From NCBI RefSeq assembly GCF_008370645.1, contig NZ_VTZN01000037.1:1-34313 (forward strand): DNA of 34,313 nt. Reading direction: 5' to 3'. Within the stretch, counting starts at the first letter, position 1. Every line of letters starts with the position of its first letter. Source of the DNA: Mycobacterium simiae. GTDB lineage: Bacteria; Actinomycetota; Actinomycetes; Mycobacteriales; Mycobacteriaceae. The notes under the pieces are model-generated. The model saw nothing but the letters and a program-made list of their open reading frames with translations, was not told where the DNA came from and searched no databases. Of the stretch, positions 15,964 to 25,034 are shown piece by piece. The position numbers and the translations under genes were made by a program.

Positions 15964-16349
15964 TCCTGGTCGACTCCGATGTGTTGATCGCGCATTTGCA
16001 AGGTGTCGCCGCGGCCCGCGACTGGCTTCTCAAGGTCAGAAACGACGGGCCTCTGACAATTAGCGTGGTATCGATCGCAGAGCTGATCGGCGGTATGCGG
16101 ACCGTCGATCGGCGCGACGTGTGGCGCCTGCTTGCATCTTTCCGCGTGGAGCCGGCGACGGAGATCATCGCGCGCCGCGCCGGAGACCTGATGCGCCGAT
16201 ACTGCCTCAGCCACAATAGAATCGGACTCGGCGACTATCTCATCGCGGCAACCGCGGACGTGCAGGGCCTGGAACTGGCGACTCTGAATGTGCGGCATTT
16301 TCCCATGTTCGAGCATTTGCAACCACCGTTTGCCAGCACGGCCGGGTAA
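15960..16349 (+). CDS. vapC: VapC-type PIN-domain ribonuclease toxin
   Basis: A 129-residue PIN-domain protein from GTG 15960. An in-frame ATG at 15945 would add five residues and overlap vapB by 19 bases. The four-base GTGA overlap is the usual coupling and is my choice. The acidic metal site is complete: D5 and D7 in LVDSDVLI, the glutamate of SIAELIGG, and the aspartate of GLGDYLIAAT, with NVRHFPMF at the end as in active VapCs. It should be a Mg-dependent endoribonuclease cleaving tRNA or rRNA when free of VapB. The gene converges on the long minus-strand fusion gene across a 197-base gap in which I see no further gene. Confidence 0.88.
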   Translation: MILVDSDVLIAHLQGVAAARDWLLKVRNDGPLTISVVSIAELIGGMRTVDRRDVWRLLASFRVEPATEIIARRAGDLMRRYCLSHNRIGLGDYLIAATADVQGLELATLNVRHFPMFEHLQPPFASTAG

Positions 16350-16546
16350 CCGTCGGGGCGGTGACATAGGGTTCGGCGTCACAACGGCAACCACATCAGT
16401 CATCGGCGGTTTGCGGGTCGGTATGTTCGTTGTGCCCGGCCACAATCGACAAAGCCATTGCGCTTGCCGTCCAACCGAAAGCATCTGTGCCGAACTTGAT
16501 TTCGCGACCCAAACCGGCACCGCCCCAGCTGGGCGCGGTAGTCGAG

Positions 16547-19500
16547 TCACGCCATGAGATCACCCATCTGCTGCAGCATTTCGACAACATCATCAGGCAG
16601 TATCGCCGGCTCTTTGCCGACGGCATAGCAACCAAGGATGATCTGGGCTGACCGATCGATGATCTCGACCATGTCGGCGGCGCGCCGCAGACTGCGGCCC
16701 GCGACTAGCAGCCCGTGGTTGCGCATGAGCACCGCCCAGCCATCTCGAATGGCCGCGGCCACCGCACGGGCCAGCTCGTCAGTGCCCGGCATGATAAACG
16801 GCACCCGCGGAATATCGCCGAAGAACGCGGCTTCGGTAGAAACCGGCAGGAATGGCAATCCGGCGTTGACCAGCACGGTGGCGTGTGGCGCGTGGGCATG
16901 CACCACGGCCTGAGCGTCGCGGCGGGCACGGTATACCCGGCAATGCATCATTCGCTCGCTCGACGGCGATGGCGCGCCGGTATCCAATGCCTGCCCGTCC
17001 AGGTTCAAGCGCACCAGGATTTCCGGCCGCAGATCCCCTTTGAACATCTGGCTCGGGGTGATCCAGAGCTCGTCGGTTCCGGGGATGCGCACACTGACGT
17101 TACCGCCGGTGGCAGTGATTAACTCGGCGGTATACAGCTCGTGCACGGTCTGCAGCAGTTCGTCGCGGATATCACCCGCCGTCCCGACAGCCGCTCTCGT
17201 TAGCCGTGCGGTCGTGGGGCGCGCCGTCGCCTCAGCTTCAGCGCCTTCGGGAACGGCCGCCAGATCGCCCGGATCACCGGCTTCTTCACGAGCCTCCTGG
17301 TAGAGCCGGGCCAGATCGTTCTGCATGTTCTGCAACGTCATGGCCTTGGCAGTGTCGCCGCTGAATGAAAGCCGGCCGCCCATGGCCGCCTGTAGGGGAT
17401 TTACGCGGCCGGTGAACATCCCGTCGAGAATTGTTGCGCGCATGCGCAATTCGACGTCAGCCGCCTCGCTGGGGTTGCCGAGGTAAGCGGTGATCATGTC
17501 ATCGTGCAGTTGCAGGACGAACGCCAGGTCAACGTCGGTAAGCGTGAAATGCAGGGTGACGGATTTGCCTGCGGCAAACGCGCCTAGCGCGGCATCGCGT
17601 GCGATGCGTTCGACAAAACCCTGCAGGATGCGCCGCATGCCCTCGCGCACCTCCGACGGTACCGCGGCACCAGGAGCCAATGTCGATGCACGCGAGGCGG
17701 ATTCGGTCGGGGCCGGGGGCTTCGGGGCGGCACCGCGGTTGAGCTGCAGGTCCGACACCGCGGGCCCCGGCTGGCGGGCCAGCTGTTCGAGGACGTCGGG
17801 TGCCGGTGTTGGGCGTGCCACGTTCCAGTCGAAGATACGCAGGGTTTCGGGGTTCAGGACGTGGTGCGGTGCCTCGCCGACGAGCAGCCGGCGCACGTCC
17901 GCGGCGATGATGCTCCCTTGATGCGCTGCCACATCGATGCTGTTGCCGCCGACATGCGGCGTCGCGATCACATTGTCGAGGGCCAGAAGCGGGTGATCCG
18001 ACCCCGGGGGCTCGACACTGAAGACATCCAGTGCGGCACCGCCGAGATGTCGGCTGCGCAAGGCGTCAGCCAAGGCCGCCTCGTCGACGAGCGCCGCTCG
18101 CGCCGTGTTGACCAGGCACGTGCCCGGCCGCATGCGGGCCAGCGCGGCTGCGTCCATCATCCCCCGTGACTGGTCGCTCACCGCGGCATGCAGGCTGACG
18201 AAGTCACTGGTTTCCAACAGCGCATCTAGCGACGCCGGTTCGGCATCGGCCAGCACGATCTGGTCGACGCTAACGTACGGGTCGTAGACCAGGACGCGTG
18301 CGCCGAAGGCGCGCAAGCGCCGGGTCGCCGCGCGCCCGACAGCGCCGAAGCCGATCAAACCGATGGTCTTGCGCCAGAGTTCGCGGCCTTGCAGGCTGGT
18401 GAATGCCTGACCCATTCGGCCCATGTCCCCCGCGGCGATCCCGGGCTGACGGAGGAACGCGGACGCCGCGGGCAAGCGTCGAGCCAGCATCAGCAAGAAC
18501 GCGACGGTGAGGTCGGCGACAGCGTCGGCGTTGCGTCCCGGGGCGTGCAGGACGGGAATGCCGAAAGCGGTGCACGCCGCCAGGTCGACGTTCACTGCGG
18601 TGCCTCGGCATGCGGCGACGATTCTCAGGTCAGGCAGCTGACGCACCGCGTCGGCGTCCACCACATCCACTTCGGTGATGAACACCTGCACCCCGGCCAG
18701 CGCCTCGACCAAGGTTGGCCCGGTGAGTAGGCGCATCGCAGTGCGAAAACTCGCGTATTCGACGTGGCCAAGAGCGCGCAACGTTGCCAGCGATTCGTCG
18801 TCCAGCTCCGCGGTCACCAGCATGCGCGGACGCAGCCACGGTCGGTGCTTAGCCGCAGTACGGCTCATCGCCTTGAGTGTTGACGGCAAAATCAGCTGAG
18901 ACGCGAGTGTTTCGGCGCTGGCACCGGCTGCACGCAACTTCTGCCAACCGCTGTAGAGCTGCTGGTAGGCAGTCAACCGCTCGCTGTCCGGCAGCACCGT
19001 TCGTGCCTGGCCGCGAAGACGCTGCGCGGCCTGGGCCAGGTCAGTGAACACTCCGACGGCAACCCCGGCGCAGAGCGCGGCGCCGAGCGCACTCGATTCG
19101 GATGTGGCGCCGACTTGGACAGGCTGGCCGAGGACGTCGCTGATTATCTGCGCGAATACCGCACTGCGCGACATGCCCCCGGCGAGGTGGAAGGGTGCGG
19201 GATCTGCTGGTGGCGGTGCGACGTCGCGTAACTGTTCGAGGTTGGCGCGCACCGCATAGGCCATGCCTTCGACCACGGCTCGCTCCAGGTGGTGCCGGCG
19301 TTGCCGATCATGTGCCGTGCTCAGGTGCGACATGGTCAGGCTGCCGGTCGGCAGCCGCAGCTCGCGGGCATTCATCACGCTGGTGCCGAGAGTGGACAGA
19401 ATGCCCGCCGCACCCGGTTCGGACAGTCCGGCTTCGGTCAGGAAGTGGGCCACCGGATGCGCGGCATCCGGGTACACGATTCGCGCAAACCAGTCCAGCG

Positions 19501-20422
19501 CTTCACCCATCGCTCCAGCGTTGCTCTCCAGCACCCAACGGTCCGACAGCACATGGCAACCGGTCCACAGTCGCTCGTGGATATCGACGACAGGCTGATC
19601 AAGGACCAGCTGGACGGGCACCGTGGTGCCGCCAATCGCTCCCGCCTGTCCGGGCGCTACGGCACCGGCGCCCAGCAACGCGCACTGGCTATCGGCGCCA
19701 CCCACGACGACGGGAGTCCCGGCGCGTAGGCCGAACATTGCCGCCGCTGCGGTGGTGACCGTGCCGAGGCATGTGCCGGAAGGGTGTATGCCCGGCAGCA
19801 GGCGACGCGGAATACCCAGCTCCTCGACGAGATCAGCCGCCCACTCGCGTTGCGCAATATCGAAAAGCAGGGTGGAGCTGGCTTGCGACGCCTCGCTGCC
19901 GGATTCGCCACAAAGCCGGTAGGCGATCCAGTCGCTGAGCGTGAACACCGTCGTGGCACGCGCCCACGCGTCCGGGTTCGTCGTTGCCAACCAGCGCAAC
20001 CGCGCTGCGGTAGCGAGGGGACTGGGCCATTGACCGGTGCGCGCGTAAAGGGTGCTGCCATGCTCGCTCGCTAGCTGCCAGGCCTCGCCGGCGGCGCGGG
20101 CGTCACGGTTGGGCGTGGCCAGCAGGGCGCACCCGTCAGCGTCGAGCACCACCGTGGTGTGCCGCATGCTTGTGGCCGCTACGGCAAGCACCTGATCCGG
20201 CGTTGCGCCCGCGTTGTTAAGCGCCGCGCGGGCCGCTTCGGCGAGGCTCGCCGAGACCAGGTCCAGATCCAGATCCGTACCGAGCCCGTCGGTTTCGGGC
20301 GCCGCCGGGTGTGACCACGAGCGAAAGGTGCGGGTGAACACGCCCCCCACCACGTCCACGAGCAAGCAATGCCCGCCACTGCCGCCGGCATCGAGCGCCA
20401 TCAGATAGCTCGTATTCACCAT
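16547..20422 (-). CDS. Four-domain fusion: FGGY kinase, 2-hydroxyacid dehydrogenase, SCP2, class II aldolase
   Basis: One uninterrupted 1291-residue frame. Residues about 1-505 form an FGGY carbohydrate kinase (LDAGGSGGHCLLVD, GGADSQCALLGAGA, IGGTTVP near 264, LAGGMSRSAVFAQI near 417). About 528-865 is a D-2-hydroxyacid dehydrogenase with the GFGAVG dinucleotide motif near 687, VNTARAALVD and TPHVGGNS near 824. About 905-1035 resembles an SCP2 sterol-carrier-like fold (LHFTLTDVDLAFVLQLHDD, GRVNPLQAAMGGRLSFSGD). About 1075-1270 is a class II aldolase with TGGNVSVR, VVHAHAPHATV zinc histidines near 1177 and MRNHGLLVAG. Kinase and aldolase together suggest sugar or sugar-acid phosphorylation followed by retro-aldol cleavage; the substrate is unknown. 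AGGGAGG lies two bases before ATG 20422 and five before GTG 20419, so GTG may be the true start. A TACC-N4-GGTA palindrome lies at 20443-20454. Confidence 0.85.
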   Translation of the reverse strand: MVNTSYLMALDAGGSGGHCLLVDVVGGVFTRTFRSWSHPAAPETDGLGTDLDLDLVSASLAEAARAALNNAGATPDQVLAVAATSMRHTTVVLDADGCALLATPNRDARAAGEAWQLASEHGSTLYARTGQWPSPLATAARLRWLATTNPDAWARATTVFTLSDWIAYRLCGESGSEASQASSTLLFDIAQREWAADLVEELGIPRRLLPGIHPSGTCLGTVTTAAAAMFGLRAGTPVVVGGADSQCALLGAGAVAPGQAGAIGGTTVPVQLVLDQPVVDIHERLWTGCHVLSDRWVLESNAGAMGEALDWFARIVYPDAAHPVAHFLTEAGLSEPGAAGILSTLGTSVMNARELRLPTGSLTMSHLSTAHDRQRRHHLERAVVEGMAYAVRANLEQLRDVAPPPADPAPFHLAGGMSRSAVFAQIISDVLGQPVQVGATSESSALGAALCAGVAVGVFTDLAQAAQRLRGQARTVLPDSERLTAYQQLYSGWQKLRAAGASAETLASQLILPSTLKAMSRTAAKHRPWLRPRMLVTAELDDESLATLRALGHVEYASFRTAMRLLTGPTLVEALAGVQVFITEVDVVDADAVRQLPDLRIVAACRGTAVNVDLAACTAFGIPVLHAPGRNADAVADLTVAFLLMLARRLPAASAFLRQPGIAAGDMGRMGQAFTSLQGRELWRKTIGLIGFGAVGRAATRRLRAFGARVLVYDPYVSVDQIVLADAEPASLDALLETSDFVSLHAAVSDQSRGMMDAAALARMRPGTCLVNTARAALVDEAALADALRSRHLGGAALDVFSVEPPGSDHPLLALDNVIATPHVGGNSIDVAAHQGSIIAADVRRLLVGEAPHHVLNPETLRIFDWNVARPTPAPDVLEQLARQPGPAVSDLQLNRGAAPKPPAPTESASRASTLAPGAAVPSEVREGMRRILQGFVERIARDAALGAFAAGKSVTLHFTLTDVDLAFVLQLHDDMITAYLGNPSEAADVELRMRATILDGMFTGRVNPLQAAMGGRLSFSGDTAKAMTLQNMQNDLARLYQEAREEAGDPGDLAAVPEGAEAEATARPTTARLTRAAVGTAGDIRDELLQTVHELYTAELITATGGNVSVRIPGTDELWITPSQMFKGDLRPEILVRLNLDGQALDTGAPSPSSERMMHCRVYRARRDAQAVVHAHAPHATVLVNAGLPFLPVSTEAAFFGDIPRVPFIMPGTDELARAVAAAIRDGWAVLMRNHGLLVAGRSLRRAADMVEIIDRSAQIILGCYAVGKEPAILPDDVVEMLQQMGDLMA

Positions 20423-20442
20423 GACCTCCCTGGATGCTTACA

Positions 20443-20454
20443 TACCAGCCGGTA
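20443..20454. promoter_or_regulatory. Small palindrome upstream of the four-domain fusion gene
   Basis: TACC-AGCC-GGTA is centred about 27 bases before the fusion gene start. A regulator of sugar catabolism could bind here, but no regulator gene is adjacent. The rest of the 269-base gap to the threonine dehydratase stop holds no convincing gene. Confidence 0.25.
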
Positions 20455-20691
20455 ATGATGTGCCGGGTGCTCGCACAACTGGAAATTCGAACGACGCAGC
20501 GTCTGGACGTTCGGCAATTTCTCCCGCTCGGTGTGGCGGGCGAAAGGCGAGCCGAGTCCGAGGGTCTCATCATGAGCCTGGGTGCGTCCAGGTGTCGAGA
20601 GCATGACAGCCGTTATCCCCACGAGCATTCCCCATAGGTGGCTCGGTCGTTGCCGGACGTTGGCCGCGAACGGCAGTGCCACTACCGAGCT

Positions 20692-21912
20692 CTAATTGTC
20701 CTCCACGGACACGACGAACCCCGCTTCGATCAAGGTGGCCAGCAAATCCTCACGATGTGCCTGACCCCGGGTTTCGAGGGTAAGCCGCACCTCGACTTCG
20801 TCCAATGCCAGCTTGCGGGCGGTACGGGAGTGCACCACGTCGAGCACGCTGACGCCGCTCGCGCTGACCGCAGCAAGTAGCCTGCTGAGTCCGCCGGGCC
20901 GGTCCGGGATGGTGACTGTTATCGCCAGGTAGCGCCCGGCCGCACGCAGGCCGTGGGTGATCACATGGGTTAACACCAGTGGGTCAATGTTGCCGCCGGA
21001 CAAGACGGCGCAAACGGGGCCGTTTAGGTCAAGTTCGGGTACCCGGGTCATCAGCGCTGCCACGGCCGCCGCGCCGGCCGGCTCGACGATGAGTTTCGCG
21101 CGCTCCATGCACAACAACAGTGCGCGCGATAGGGCCTCTTCGCTCACCGTTTGAATCGAGTTGACAAACGCCTGTACATGGGCGAAGGGGATGGCTCCGG
21201 GCGACGCAACGGCGATGCCGTCAGCCATCGTCGACATCGACTCCAAGCGCAGCGGATGTCCGGCGGCCAACGACATTGGCCAGGCTGCCGCATTCGCGGC
21301 CTGCACTCCGATCACCCGCACCTGTGGTGCCAGAAAATGCATCGCGGTGGCAATTCCGGCCACCAGCCCTCCGCCGCCGGTCGGCACCACGATGGTTGTG
21401 ACATCGGGAACCTGCTTCAAGATCTCCAACCCGACCGTGGCCTGGCCGGCGACGATGTCGGCGTGATCGAAAGGGTGGATCAACACCGCGTCGTGTTGCT
21501 CCGCATATTCACGCGCGGCGACCAGCGCGTCGTCGATCGTGTCGCCGATGAGGTGAACTTGCGCACCATAAGCCTTGGTGGCAGCCAGTTTTGGGAGCGC
21601 GACTGTGACCGGCATGAACACCGTCGACGCGATCCCGAGCTGGGCCGCGGCCCACGCGACCCCCTGTGCATGATTGCCCGCGCTGGCCGCCACGACTCCG
21701 CGAGCTCGGTCCTCGGCGCTCAGATTGGCGATCCGGTTGTAGGCTCCGCGGGGCTTGAACGAACCGGTGCGTTGCAGGTTCTCGCATTTGAGCCACACCC
21801 GTTCGCCCGTGCAAGCCGACAACATTCGCGACGCGATGATTGGGGTTAGGCGCATCACCTGCTGCAGCCGGTCCGCCGCCGCGTTGATTTGGTCTAGCGT
21901 CAGATACTCCAC
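20692..21912 (-). CDS. Threonine dehydratase (TdcB/IlvA-type) with C-terminal ACT domain
   Basis: A 406-residue PLP enzyme that would deaminate threonine (or serine) to 2-oxobutyrate (or pyruvate). K53 in GSFKPRGAYN is the PLP lysine. SAGNHAQGVAWAA is the substrate-binding loop and PTGGGGLVAG near 180 binds the PLP phosphate. A single ACT domain occupies about 326-405 (YLAITVTIPDRPGGLSRLL). This layout is that of the catabolic-type dehydratase with one ACT domain and differs from M. tuberculosis IlvA (Rv1559), so it may be a second, distinct enzyme. The GTG start has only a weak ribosome site. It lies 86 bases downstream of sseB on the same strand and 269 bases before the fusion gene. Confidence 0.88.
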   Translation of the reverse strand: MEYLTLDQINAAADRLQQVMRLTPIIASRMLSACTGERVWLKCENLQRTGSFKPRGAYNRIANLSAEDRARGVVAASAGNHAQGVAWAAAQLGIASTVFMPVTVALPKLAATKAYGAQVHLIGDTIDDALVAAREYAEQHDAVLIHPFDHADIVAGQATVGLEILKQVPDVTTIVVPTGGGGLVAGIATAMHFLAPQVRVIGVQAANAAAWPMSLAAGHPLRLESMSTMADGIAVASPGAIPFAHVQAFVNSIQTVSEEALSRALLLCMERAKLIVEPAGAAAVAALMTRVPELDLNGPVCAVLSGGNIDPLVLTHVITHGLRAAGRYLAITVTIPDRPGGLSRLLAAVSASGVSVLDVVHSRTARKLALDEVEVRLTLETRGQAHREDLLATLIEAGFVVSVEDN

Positions 21913-21998
21913 AACTACACCCGCAGCTCGCGAAACGATGCCCGATCTTTCACCGGGTCAGTACCTTAGCGGACGCCACCGATGTGATAGCAACATGG

Positions 21999-22853
21999 CT
22001 ACTCGGCGCCGCGAGCAATCGGAAGGGTCGGGTCCGCACTCCACTCAGACCATGACCCAGGATAGAGTGCCGCTCCACAGCCGAACGCGGCGAGCGCCGC
22101 GATAGTGACAGCAGCGGTGACACCTGAGCCGCAGTAGACGCCTACCGGGCGGCGGGGATCGATGCTGTGACGGGACAACAGTCGGGCGAGCGCGGCAGCG
22201 TCGAGAAACGTTCCGTCCCCGGCGAGCACGGTACTGCTGGGCAGGTTTCTGGCGCCGGGAATGTGACCGGCAACCGCGTCTACCGACTCGATGTCGCCGC
22301 GAAAGCGCTCGGGTGCGCGTGCATCGAGCAGCATCATGTTCCTTGCCTGGGATTGCCGCGCCGTTAGGGCCGGTTGACTTCCGGTGTACAAATCCTGGTG
22401 GCGCACGGTCGCATTCCCCGGCTCGGGCACCACTGGCCCGATATCCATGGCCGCTTCCGCTGAGCGCCAGGCGTCGAGACCACCATCGAGGATGCGGACG
22501 TTCGCGATCCCAGCCGCGCTCAACACCCACCATGCTCGGGCGGAACCGGCCCGATTCCAGTCGTCGTAGACCACGACCAGCCTGTCCTGCTGTATTCCCC
22601 AGCGGCGTGCGGCGGCCTGCAGCTGTGCCCCGGAGGGCAGCGGGTGACGGCCGCGACCGACCACCCTGTGGTCGCTCAGTTCCTCCTCGAGCGAGACGTA
22701 TACCGCTCCGGGTAGGTGGCCCTGCAGGTAGGCCGAACGCCCGTCGGGTTGGTCGAGTCGCCACCGCACGTCCAGTATGGTGACCGGCTCGCCGGCCCTG
22801 ATCAGCTTCGCCAGCTCCGTGGCGGTGATCAGCACCTGGTCTCGGCAGCTCAC
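21999..22853 (-). CDS. sseB: Thiosulfate/3-mercaptopyruvate sulfurtransferase, tandem rhodanese domains
   Basis: A 284-residue double rhodanese very similar to SseB (Rv2291), with the same length. The N-terminal domain (about 1-135) is the non-catalytic half, with ILDVRWRL, GHLPGAVYVSLEEELSD and VVVYDDWNRAGSARAWWVL. The C-terminal domain (about 150-280) carries the catalytic C241 in VYCGSGVTA, a loop typical of 3-mercaptopyruvate-type sulfurtransferases, and ends ALYPGSWSEWSADPTLP. GTG 22853 is chosen because AAGGAGGTG lies just upstream and the product then matches SseB. A longer frame to 22886 would add 11 residues. It acts in cytosolic sulfur transfer. It stands upstream of the threonine dehydratase, perhaps co-transcribed. 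Confidence 0.92.
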   Translation of the reverse strand: MSCRDQVLITATELAKLIRAGEPVTILDVRWRLDQPDGRSAYLQGHLPGAVYVSLEEELSDHRVVGRGRHPLPSGAQLQAAARRWGIQQDRLVVVYDDWNRAGSARAWWVLSAAGIANVRILDGGLDAWRSAEAAMDIGPVVPEPGNATVRHQDLYTGSQPALTARQSQARNMMLLDARAPERFRGDIESVDAVAGHIPGARNLPSSTVLAGDGTFLDAAALARLLSRHSIDPRRPVGVYCGSGVTAAVTIAALAAFGCGAALYPGSWSEWSADPTLPIARGAE

Positions 22854-23006
22854 CGGTTCACCTCCTTGCCGTTCGCAGCAGAGCATCCTCGGCGGCCACG
22901 CCGAGCCTATCGACCGGCCGGCAACTAGCGGCTTAGGGGGTTAGCCATGGCCATGGCTCGACAAACGATAGCCTCAGGGGCACAAACTAAAGTAGGTAGT
23001 CGAAAC

Positions 23007-23489
23007 ATGGCGCGCTGGTTACTCAACGGGCGAACTTTGGCACCGTGGCTTGGCGCCGGCCTGATCATGGCTGTCGCGACGTCAACACCCGCCCAAGCGA
23101 TGCCTAACACGCAATGCCCACTGGCGACGCCCGTCCAGGAAGTGCGCAGTGTGACACAGCTACCGCCGCAGCTGCTCAGACTGCTGCCGCCCATTGCCGA
23201 TATCGGCGCGCCCTTCAACAAAACGGACGCGGCCACCGATCCCTCGTTGCCGTTTCGGCGCCTGATTCGTGCCGGCTTCCGCGGCAGCGACTGGTTTGTT
23301 TGGTACGAACACGGCGGTATCGCCTATTTCTGGCAGGCAGTGCTGGTGCGCGTGGTACCAGGTGCCGAGACCAAGACATTGGCGAACGCGGGAACCGTCT
23401 CCGACACGCTGTGCACGCTCACCGACGGAACCTTCGCCGGCCAAGTTCCGCCCTATCCGCAAGGCAGCTGGGCCGAATCTTCCTACTAG
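23007..23489 (+). CDS. Small exported protein of unknown function
   Basis: About 160 residues from ATG 23007, beginning with a clear Sec signal peptide: a basic start, the hydrophobic stretch LGAGLIMAVATSTPAQA and a cleavage site after AQA near residue 33. The mature part has two cysteines (TQCPLATP and DTLCTLTDG) that could form a disulfide, and a WFVWYEHGGIAYFWQAVLVR strand-rich centre. I do not recognise a family. An upstream ATG at 22947 would put 20 residues before the signal and is unlikely. The promoter faces sseB. The 254 bases after it hold only a CTCCGCGCGGAG palindrome at 23501-23512 and no gene. Confidence 0.7.
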   Translation: MARWLLNGRTLAPWLGAGLIMAVATSTPAQAMPNTQCPLATPVQEVRSVTQLPPQLLRLLPPIADIGAPFNKTDAATDPSLPFRRLIRAGFRGSDWFVWYEHGGIAYFWQAVLVRVVPGAETKTLANAGTVSDTLCTLTDGTFAGQVPPYPQGSWAESSY

Positions 23490-23743
23490 AGCAGTAGTTC
23501 CTCCGCGCGGAGCGTGCGCTGGGCTGCGTTGTGTGTTTACTGCTGGCGGGGACGCGCGGGACGGTGTCGCCGTGGTTGCAGCTTCAGTGCATCGGCTTGT
23601 GACGAATATGGCTGCAGGGCAACGATAGACGCCTGTGACGACCAGTCTCAATGCCCGTCGACCGGGCCGATGTGCGATCTACCACAACCAGAAGATCAAC
23701 ACGGAGATCAAGCGCTCACCCATCGCCTGCGATCACGGAAAAT

Positions 23744-24142
23744 CTAGGCCGCGCTAGTGGTTGCCAGGGCGGTCAGCAGCGATCTGTCGAAGAAGATGTC
23801 GTCGCGCGCAATCTTGCCGTCGCGGAGCACGAGGATGTCGATGCCGCGAATGTCGACACGGCCTGGACCGGTGCGGAGCCGAAAGGTGGCGTTCCAGGTC
23901 ACTGCGGCACCGTCGCTACCGTCGAACGGAAACACTTCGCACGTCGACCAGGTCATCTCCCAGCGTTCGAAAAGCTTTGTGAGATAATCACGCAGCGCAT
24001 CGTGACGCTGAATATCTCCTCTGGTGTTGGGATCACGGTAAACGAACGGCTCGTCGTACCATGCCACGACATCGTCGACATCGTGGCGGTTCCACCCATC
24101 CAGGCAGTCATCGGAGAGACGCCGCCACTCGGCTGTGTTCAT
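23744..24142 (-). CDS. SnoaL-like/NTF2-fold protein
   Basis: A 132-residue NTF2-like alpha+beta-barrel protein. Typical elements are WNRHDVDDVVAWYDEPFVYRDP, the helix LRDYLTKLFERW, and late strands VTWNATFRLRTGPGR, IRGIDILVLRDGKIARDDIFFD. The fold serves enzymes (ketosteroid isomerases, polyketide cyclases) and binding proteins, and catalytic residues cannot be assigned by eye. ATG 24142 is fixed by AAAGGAG seven bases upstream. It is divergent from a tetR gene, and a TTTTAGAG-N6-CTCTAAAA palindrome in the gap is a strong operator candidate, so the protein is probably induced when TetR binds its ligand. Confidence 0.83.
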   Translation of the reverse strand: MNTAEWRRLSDDCLDGWNRHDVDDVVAWYDEPFVYRDPNTRGDIQRHDALRDYLTKLFERWEMTWSTCEVFPFDGSDGAAVTWNATFRLRTGPGRVDIRGIDILVLRDGKIARDDIFFDRSLLTALATTSAA

Positions 24143-24174
24143 GGTTGCACTCCTTTCAGGGAAAGCTGTCACCA

Positions 24175-24196
24175 TTTTAGAGGGAACTCTCTAAAA
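24175..24196. promoter_or_regulatory. TetR operator palindrome
   Basis: TTTTAGAG at 24175-24182 and CTCTAAAA at 24189-24196 are exact inverted repeats around six bases. It lies 32 bases upstream of the SnoaL-like start and 37 upstream of the tetR start, where one dimer site could control both genes. Confidence 0.7.
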
Positions 24197-24233
24197 CTAT
24201 CAAGGTCGGTCTGAGTTCGAGCACAATGTAGGG

Positions 24234-24830
24234 ATGCCTCGGCCACGCCAACACGACACTGACGTGATGCTCGACGCCGCGCGCTCGATCGCACTGGAAC
24301 GTGGGGCGCGCGCAGTCACCGTCGAGGCGATCGCCGCCCAAAGTGGCGCCCCGATGGGTTCGCTTTACCACCGTTTCGGCTCGCGCGACAAGATTCTGAC
24401 CGCAGCCTGGGACCGAGCGCTGCAACGCTTCCAAGGCCCGTTGCTGGAAGAGTTGCGCCGAAACAATCTGCGCGAGGCGGCCCTTGGTGCCGCGCGGTGG
24501 ATCATCGGTTTCGCTCGCAGCCAACCTCACGATGCCCGTCTGCTGGCTGCCTTTCGCCCGGCGGATGTGTTGACAGACCCCGATACGCCCGAAGCACTGC
24601 GCCTTGCCAGCGGCAACATCGCCATCCGTGACGCCATCAGCACACTCGCCGGCCAATCCGGCGCCCCTGATCCAGCCCGCGTCCGAGAGCTGATTTCGCT
24701 GGCTGTCATCGATATCGCCGGCGGTGCGATCCGCCGACGCCTGCTCGATGGTGCGTCGGTCTCGACGGCATTTGAAGCCGACGTTCTCGCTGCCGTGGCC
24801 GCCGTTATTGACCGCATTCCCGCGCGCTAA
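24234..24830 (+). CDS. TetR-family transcriptional regulator
   Basis: A 198-residue TetR regulator. The N-terminal HTH (about 8-55) is clear: MLDAARSIALERGARAVTVE, then AIAAQSGAPMGSLYHRFGSRD, with the conserved glycine, tyrosine and phenylalanine of the recognition helix. The C-terminal all-helical ligand domain (about 60-198) is variable, as usual. The start has only a weak TAGGG upstream. The gene is divergent from the SnoaL-like gene with a shared palindrome, so autoregulation and control of that gene are likely. The 204 bases after the stop hold no clear gene. The convergent FAD monooxygenase is a further possible target. Confidence 0.88.
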   Translation: MPRPRQHDTDVMLDAARSIALERGARAVTVEAIAAQSGAPMGSLYHRFGSRDKILTAAWDRALQRFQGPLLEELRRNNLREAALGAARWIIGFARSQPHDARLLAAFRPADVLTDPDTPEALRLASGNIAIRDAISTLAGQSGAPDPARVRELISLAVIDIAGGAIRRRLLDGASVSTAFEADVLAAVAAVIDRIPAR

Positions 24831-25034
24831 CCGCGCCGAACCTCGAGAATTTATTGGCATCCCACCGCCGTTTCGCGTGGTGTGACCTGCGCAGCAAAGT
24901 CGTCGAACATTTGTGGAGACGGGGTCGCCGACGCGACCGGGAACCCGATTACGCCGCGCACCGCGACGTGGACGTGGTTGCTGGGTCGCCGAATTCGACC
25001 TCGCCCGCGGTATTTCTGGTCTGTGGCGTTGAGC

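Noticed and set aside
20416..20682. 88-codon minus-strand frame upstream of the four-domain fusion
   Set aside because: Low-quality composition, no ribosome site and no similarity. It overlaps the fusion gene promoter and start.
23501..23512. CTCCGCGCGGAG palindrome as a terminator
   Set aside because: It has no loop and no T tract. It may extrude or be a chance site, and the evidence is too thin for a separate call.
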